Of a DNA stretch of 9,186 bases, positions 7,036 through 9,186 are shown one piece after another (position 1 is the first letter of the stretch; every line of letters begins with the position of its first letter). The DNA comes from Acidobacteriota bacterium. GTDB taxonomy: Bacteria > Acidobacteriota > Terriglobia > Acidiferrales > UBA7541. The stretch is taken from positions 5,377-14,562 of the forward strand of contig QHYF01000237.1 of NCBI GenBank assembly GCA_003224075.1, given 5' to 3'. Position numbers and translations under genes: made by a program. A model generated the notes under the pieces. The model saw only the letters and a program-made list of their open reading frames with translations, searched no databases and had not been told where the DNA came from.

Positions 7036-8394
7036 ATGCTCCGATTCCTCGAAGTCGGCCTCATCGGCGCAGTTTGCTTGGCGGTTCTGGCTTTTGGTGG
7101 CACAGCCCCTTCGTTTTTTTTTGCCACGCAAGTGATTGTCCTAAGCCTCGGAGTCCTCCTTCTTCTTGCCGGTCAACGTTCCCTTGTTGCCCCGATCCAT
7201 CTTCCTGTAGCCGTACCTCTCCTTCTGATTGTCCTGGTTCTGCTGCAAATTCTTCCGCTCCCTGCCTTCGCAGCCCCGTTGTTCGGACGGACGCTCGAAG
7301 ATCTCGCAGGCCGTTCTCATTTTACAGTCAGCATCGCACAGTACCAGACGGTGTCGCACCTTCTGCTGCTGGTCACCTATTTGAACGCCTTCTTCCTGAC
7401 TTTGGTTGTGTGCCAGTATCGGAACTCGAAAAAGCGGCTTGTCTTTGCTCTTCTGGCCCTGGGAATGTTTGAGGCTCTCTACGGTCTGATTCAATACTTC
7501 ACCGGGTGGCAGCAGATCTTCACCTACGTGAAAAAATACTATCTGGAAGACGCCACGGGTACTTACATCAACCGCAATCACTTCGCAGGTTTATTGGAAA
7601 TGATCCTGCCGTTTGCCGTGGCCTTTGCTTTGCTCCGGGCTGAGGTTCTCCTCAGGAACACTTTGGGCGGCGTGGCAACGATCAGCAAAATCGTTTCCAG
7701 GAACGAATTGCTCTCCGTTGTTTTCTGGCTGTTTCTTGCCGCCAATTTTTTCGCAGCGATAGTCCTCTCGCATTCGCGCATGGGCATGATTTCGGCCCTG
7801 GTTTCACTTATCACCGTGATGGTCCTCGCTGGAACTTCGTCGTTGTCGGCGCGAACAAGGGCAACTATTGCCGCACTATTCTTTCTGGGCGTTGCAGGGC
7901 TTGTGGTCTGGATTGGCAGCGATCCCGTAATTAGCCGATTTGAAACTTTCGGACAGGAATATAACCTGACCGGCCAGAATCGCGTTTCGATCTGGCACGA
8001 CACCCTTGGGGTGATTCGACGGCATCCTTTCTTTGGAACTGGATTCGGTTCATTCTCCGTGGCCTATCCCTCTGTTCAGACTGCTTTTCTCAACCTCCTT
8101 GTTGAACACGCGCACTGCGACTACCTGGAGGTCGTGAGCGAACTCGGTTTTCCCGGAGGGCTGCTGGTTTTTGGCTCGATCTTTTGGATCCTCGCCCTGA
8201 CCGTCCGGAACTACAAGAACGCTCAAGAGCGTTTCGACAAAGCCGCATCTCTCGGTTGCATCGGAAGCATTTCAGCAATCTTGATACACAGCTTGGCTGA
8301 CTTTAATTTGTACATTCCTGCCAATGCTTTGATCTTCGCAGTCATCCTGGCGCTAGCCTGGAGCAATACTCATCGGAGGGGAGCGCTCAGTTAG
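7036..8394 (+). CDS. O-antigen ligase/polymerase family membrane protein (Wzy/WaaL-like)
   Basis: A polytopic inner-membrane protein of 452 residues with about ten or more hydrophobic segments. Family signatures: GTYINRNHFAGLLEMILPF (residues 175-193), a SR motif (247-248, LSHSRMG), and the large periplasmic loop with NRVSIWHDTLGVIRRHPFFGTGFGSF (315-340) followed by VEHAHCDYLEVVSELGFPGG (356-375). The loop's Arg and His residues are the ones thought to handle the undecaprenyl-diphosphate substrate in this Wzy_C family. The usual Asn of the HAHND motif is Cys here. Sequence alone does not separate polymerase (Wzy) from ligase (WaaL); beside Wza and Wzc homologues a polymerase role is likely (inference). 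The start is 18 nt after the kinase stop, with only a weak ribosome site (GCGAG). Codons 27-29 (FFF) sit in a T9 run at 7114-7122. Confidence 0.88.
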   Translation: MLRFLEVGLIGAVCLAVLAFGGTAPSFFFATQVIVLSLGVLLLLAGQRSLVAPIHLPVAVPLLLIVLVLLQILPLPAFAAPLFGRTLEDLAGRSHFTVSIAQYQTVSHLLLLVTYLNAFFLTLVVCQYRNSKKRLVFALLALGMFEALYGLIQYFTGWQQIFTYVKKYYLEDATGTYINRNHFAGLLEMILPFAVAFALLRAEVLLRNTLGGVATISKIVSRNELLSVVFWLFLAANFFAAIVLSHSRMGMISALVSLITVMVLAGTSSLSARTRATIAALFFLGVAGLVVWIGSDPVISRFETFGQEYNLTGQNRVSIWHDTLGVIRRHPFFGTGFGSFSVAYPSVQTAFLNLLVEHAHCDYLEVVSELGFPGGLLVFGSIFWILALTVRNYKNAQERFDKAASLGCIGSISAILIHSLADFNLYIPANALIFAVILALAWSNTHRRGALS

Positions 8395-8932
8395 CTGCCA
8401 GACTGGCAAAGACTGGGGCAAATCTGGTATCGCGAGGTGCCGAAAGTGCGGCAATGAGGTGGAGTAATCGAGGCTCTCGGATGCGATGTAATGTGGGGGG
8501 GCAGAGCGCATTTGTTCGGACAATGCGGCAGAGTTCGTCGAGAAGGAGCGACCGAAGGGGTGAGCAGGGCCGGGGTCCGCGATGCTGCAAAGATGTCAAA
8601 CTCTGAGCTCTGCCGTTCGACGCGATCATTCGGTTTGCATATTCAATGCAAGAGCGCCTGGTTAAAGATCTGGCCTCTACTTGCGACCTAAGTCTTTTCG
8701 ATTCAAGTAAAATTTCGGGAATTCGAGTGCCCTGGCCCGGATCGAAATACCGGGTTGAAGAGACTGATCATGATTCGAAGACTTTCGCTATCCGTATGAA
8801 AAACAGTCGAGCAACGCATTTCAACGGCCCGCGGGAGTTTTCGGGGGCAGTTTGTGGACAATTAACGCAAATGCGAAGGAATGGATTTTGGAACGCCGGC
8901 AAATGCTTTAGAATGAATGGGACTCCTACTGT
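8395..8932. other. Gene-poor spacer between the ligase gene and tRNA-Ala
   Basis: No convincing gene is present. Immediately after the ligase stop, TGCCAG-A-CTGGCA (8396-8408) is a tight dyad without a T-run, so it is not a clear terminator. A short frame around 8426-8464 encodes ARCRKCGNEVE before a stop, resembling half a zinc ribbon. A G7 run lies at 8495-8501. CCCGG/CCGGG (8736-8740 and 8750-8754) could form a small hairpin. AAGTCTT at 8690-8696 is the reverse complement of AAGACTT at 8778-8784. The + strand frame 8646-8942 runs into the tRNA and has no family resemblance. The 3' end holds a possible tRNA promoter. Confidence 0.5.
8888..8914 (+). promoter_or_regulatory. Possible sigma70-type promoter for tRNA-Ala
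   Basis: TTGGAA (8888-8893) and TAGAAT (8909-8914) resemble -35 and -10 boxes with a 15-nt spacer, which is short. The -10 lies 18 nt before the mature tRNA, leaving room for a short 5' leader. The -10 match is good and the -35 is partial. Confidence 0.4.
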
Positions 8933-9008
8933 GGGCGTGTAGCTCAGTTGGGAGAGCACCTGCTTTGCAAGCAGGGGGTCAGGGGTTCGAATCCCCTCAC
9001 GTCCACCA
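8933..9008 (+). tRNA. tRNA-Ala (anticodon UGC)
   Basis: The 76-nt gene folds as a standard cloverleaf. The acceptor stem GGGCGTG pairs with CACGTCC and includes the G3:U70 wobble that identifies alanine tRNAs. The D arm is GCTC/GAGC. The anticodon stem CCTGC/GCAGG encloses loop TTTGCAA with anticodon TGC at 8966-8968. The T arm AGGGG/CCCCT encloses TTCGAAT. The discriminator is A and the CCA end is encoded. It reads GCA (and, by wobble, other GCN) codons. It stands alone; no 16S or 23S rRNA or tRNA-Ile sequence flanks it, although this isoacceptor is often found in rRNA spacers. An insertion-sequence end begins about 20 nt downstream. Confidence 0.98.
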
Positions 9009-9030
9009 ACCATCTGCCGGTCCAGCCCGG

Positions 9031-9070
9031 AGACATGGGTTACACAACGTACCTAAGACATGGGTAACAC
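9031..9070. repeat. Pair of 15-bp direct repeats at the insertion-sequence end
   Basis: AGACATGGGTTACAC (9031-9045) and AGACATGGGTAACAC (9056-9070) match at 14 of 15 positions with a 25-nt period. The inner copy lies directly beside the transposase stop and encodes its last residues. Such tandem sites near an IS end are plausible transposase binding sites (inference). Confidence 0.75.
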
Positions 9071-9186
9071 TTTTGGGCCGAACGGGTTTTCGAGTGGTTC
9101 GAGCACTCGCGTCTCCAGATCGAAGTATCCCAGATCATAATCCATAAAGCTCACTAGCCAAATGTCGTCGTGGACTTCTTTGATGC
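9053..9186 (-). CDS. Integrase-core transposase, C-terminal 43 residues only (5' end outside the window)
   Basis: Read on the minus strand, the open frame enters at the window edge and ends at TAG (complement of 9053-9055). It includes IWLVSFMDYDLGYFDLETR, and then NPFGPKVLPMS at the end. I know this ending from DDE integrase-core transposases usually annotated as IS481-like or 'integrase catalytic domain' proteins; the family name is from memory. The catalytic DDE residues are upstream, outside the window, so activity cannot be judged. The final codons overlap the inner terminal repeat. It points toward the tRNA gene, opposite to every other gene here. Confidence 0.78.
   Translation of the reverse strand, partial: IKEVHDDIWLVSFMDYDLGYFDLETRVLEPLENPFGPKVLPMS

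Larger units (their letters stand above)
9030..9186 (-). mobile_element. 3' end of an insertion sequence (probably IS481-like), running off the window
   Basis: The element is recognised from the transposase tail and the terminal direct repeats. Its outer edge lies somewhere between the tRNA end (9008) and the first repeat (9031) and cannot be fixed without the other end and its target duplication. Intact or broken status is unknown because most of it is outside the window. Confidence 0.7.

Noticed and set aside
8396..8408. Dyad TGCCAG-A-CTGGCA just after the ligase stop considered as a terminator
   Set aside because: The loop is too small for the full stem and there is no T-run after it.
8646..8942. 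Plus-strand frame of 98 codons before the tRNA
   Set aside because: It ends inside the tRNA gene, has no good ribosome site and no recognisable motif.
8395..9008. tRNA-Ala as part of an rRNA operon spacer
   Set aside because: No tRNA-Ile and no 16S or 23S sequence is present on either side.
8768..9013. Minus-strand frame of 81 codons with GIRTPDPLLAKQ near its start
   Set aside because: This is the antisense translation of tRNA-Ala, a well-known artefact in annotations; the rest of it resembles no family.
8917..9147. Plus-strand frame of 76 codons with SSVGRAPALQAGGQGFESP
   Set aside because: It is the sense translation of tRNA-Ala running into the insertion-sequence end, another known artefact.
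1..9186. CRISPR arrays, riboswitches or a retron/defence module
   Set aside because: I saw no regularly spaced repeat array, no recognisable riboswitch core and no defence-type protein.

Overview
The window looks like part of a surface-polysaccharide (exopolysaccharide, capsule or O-antigen type) gene cluster from a moderately GC-rich Gram-negative bacterium. An outer-membrane-type export protein and a GT9 heptosyltransferase-like enzyme argue for an outer membrane. The wording of the ligase, the tyrosine kinase and the transposase tail reminds me of Acidobacteriota or similar soil bacteria. That placement is an impression from memory, not a demonstrated assignment.

Layout: five co-directed + strand genes fill positions 1-8394. 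The first block makes sugars or modifies them: the 3' part of a GT9 glycosyltransferase (1-636), a class I SAM-dependent methyltransferase (590-1522) that overlaps it, and a long gene (1558-3147) fusing a second methyltransferase domain to a WecG/TagA/CpsF (GT26) glycosyltransferase. These three are tightly packed and probably translationally coupled. A roughly 250-nt stretch containing a perfect 6+6 bp palindrome then separates them from the second block, which handles assembly and export: a Wza-type polysaccharide export protein with two SLBB-like regions (3399-4622), a Wzz/Wzc-type chain-length determinant fused to a BY-kinase (4627-7017), and a Wzy/WaaL-type O-antigen ligase/polymerase (7036-8394).

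Working model (inference): the GT9 and GT26 enzymes add sugars to a lipid-linked repeat unit, and the methyltransferases decorate or cap it. The Wzy/WaaL-like protein polymerises or ligates it in the periplasm. The Wzc-like kinase sets chain length and works with the Wza-like protein to export it. No initiating phosphoglycosyltransferase, Wzx flippase or Wzb phosphatase is visible here; they may lie upstream, outside the window.

After the ligase, about 540 nt contain no convincing gene (8395-8932), only a possible decayed zinc-ribbon remnant and a plausible promoter. A complete tRNA-Ala(UGC) with encoded CCA follows (8933-9008). About 20 nt beyond it is the end of an insertion sequence: a 15-bp direct repeat pair and, on the - strand, the last 43 codons of an integrase-type (probably IS481-like) transposase running off the window.

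Most worth a second look: the methyltransferase-GT26 fusion, mononucleotide tracts (T9, T8, C7) inside three polysaccharide genes that could permit phase variation, the palindrome before the export genes, and the IS end beside the tRNA. I found no evidence of a wholly new type of system. The fusion protein is the most distinctive item.
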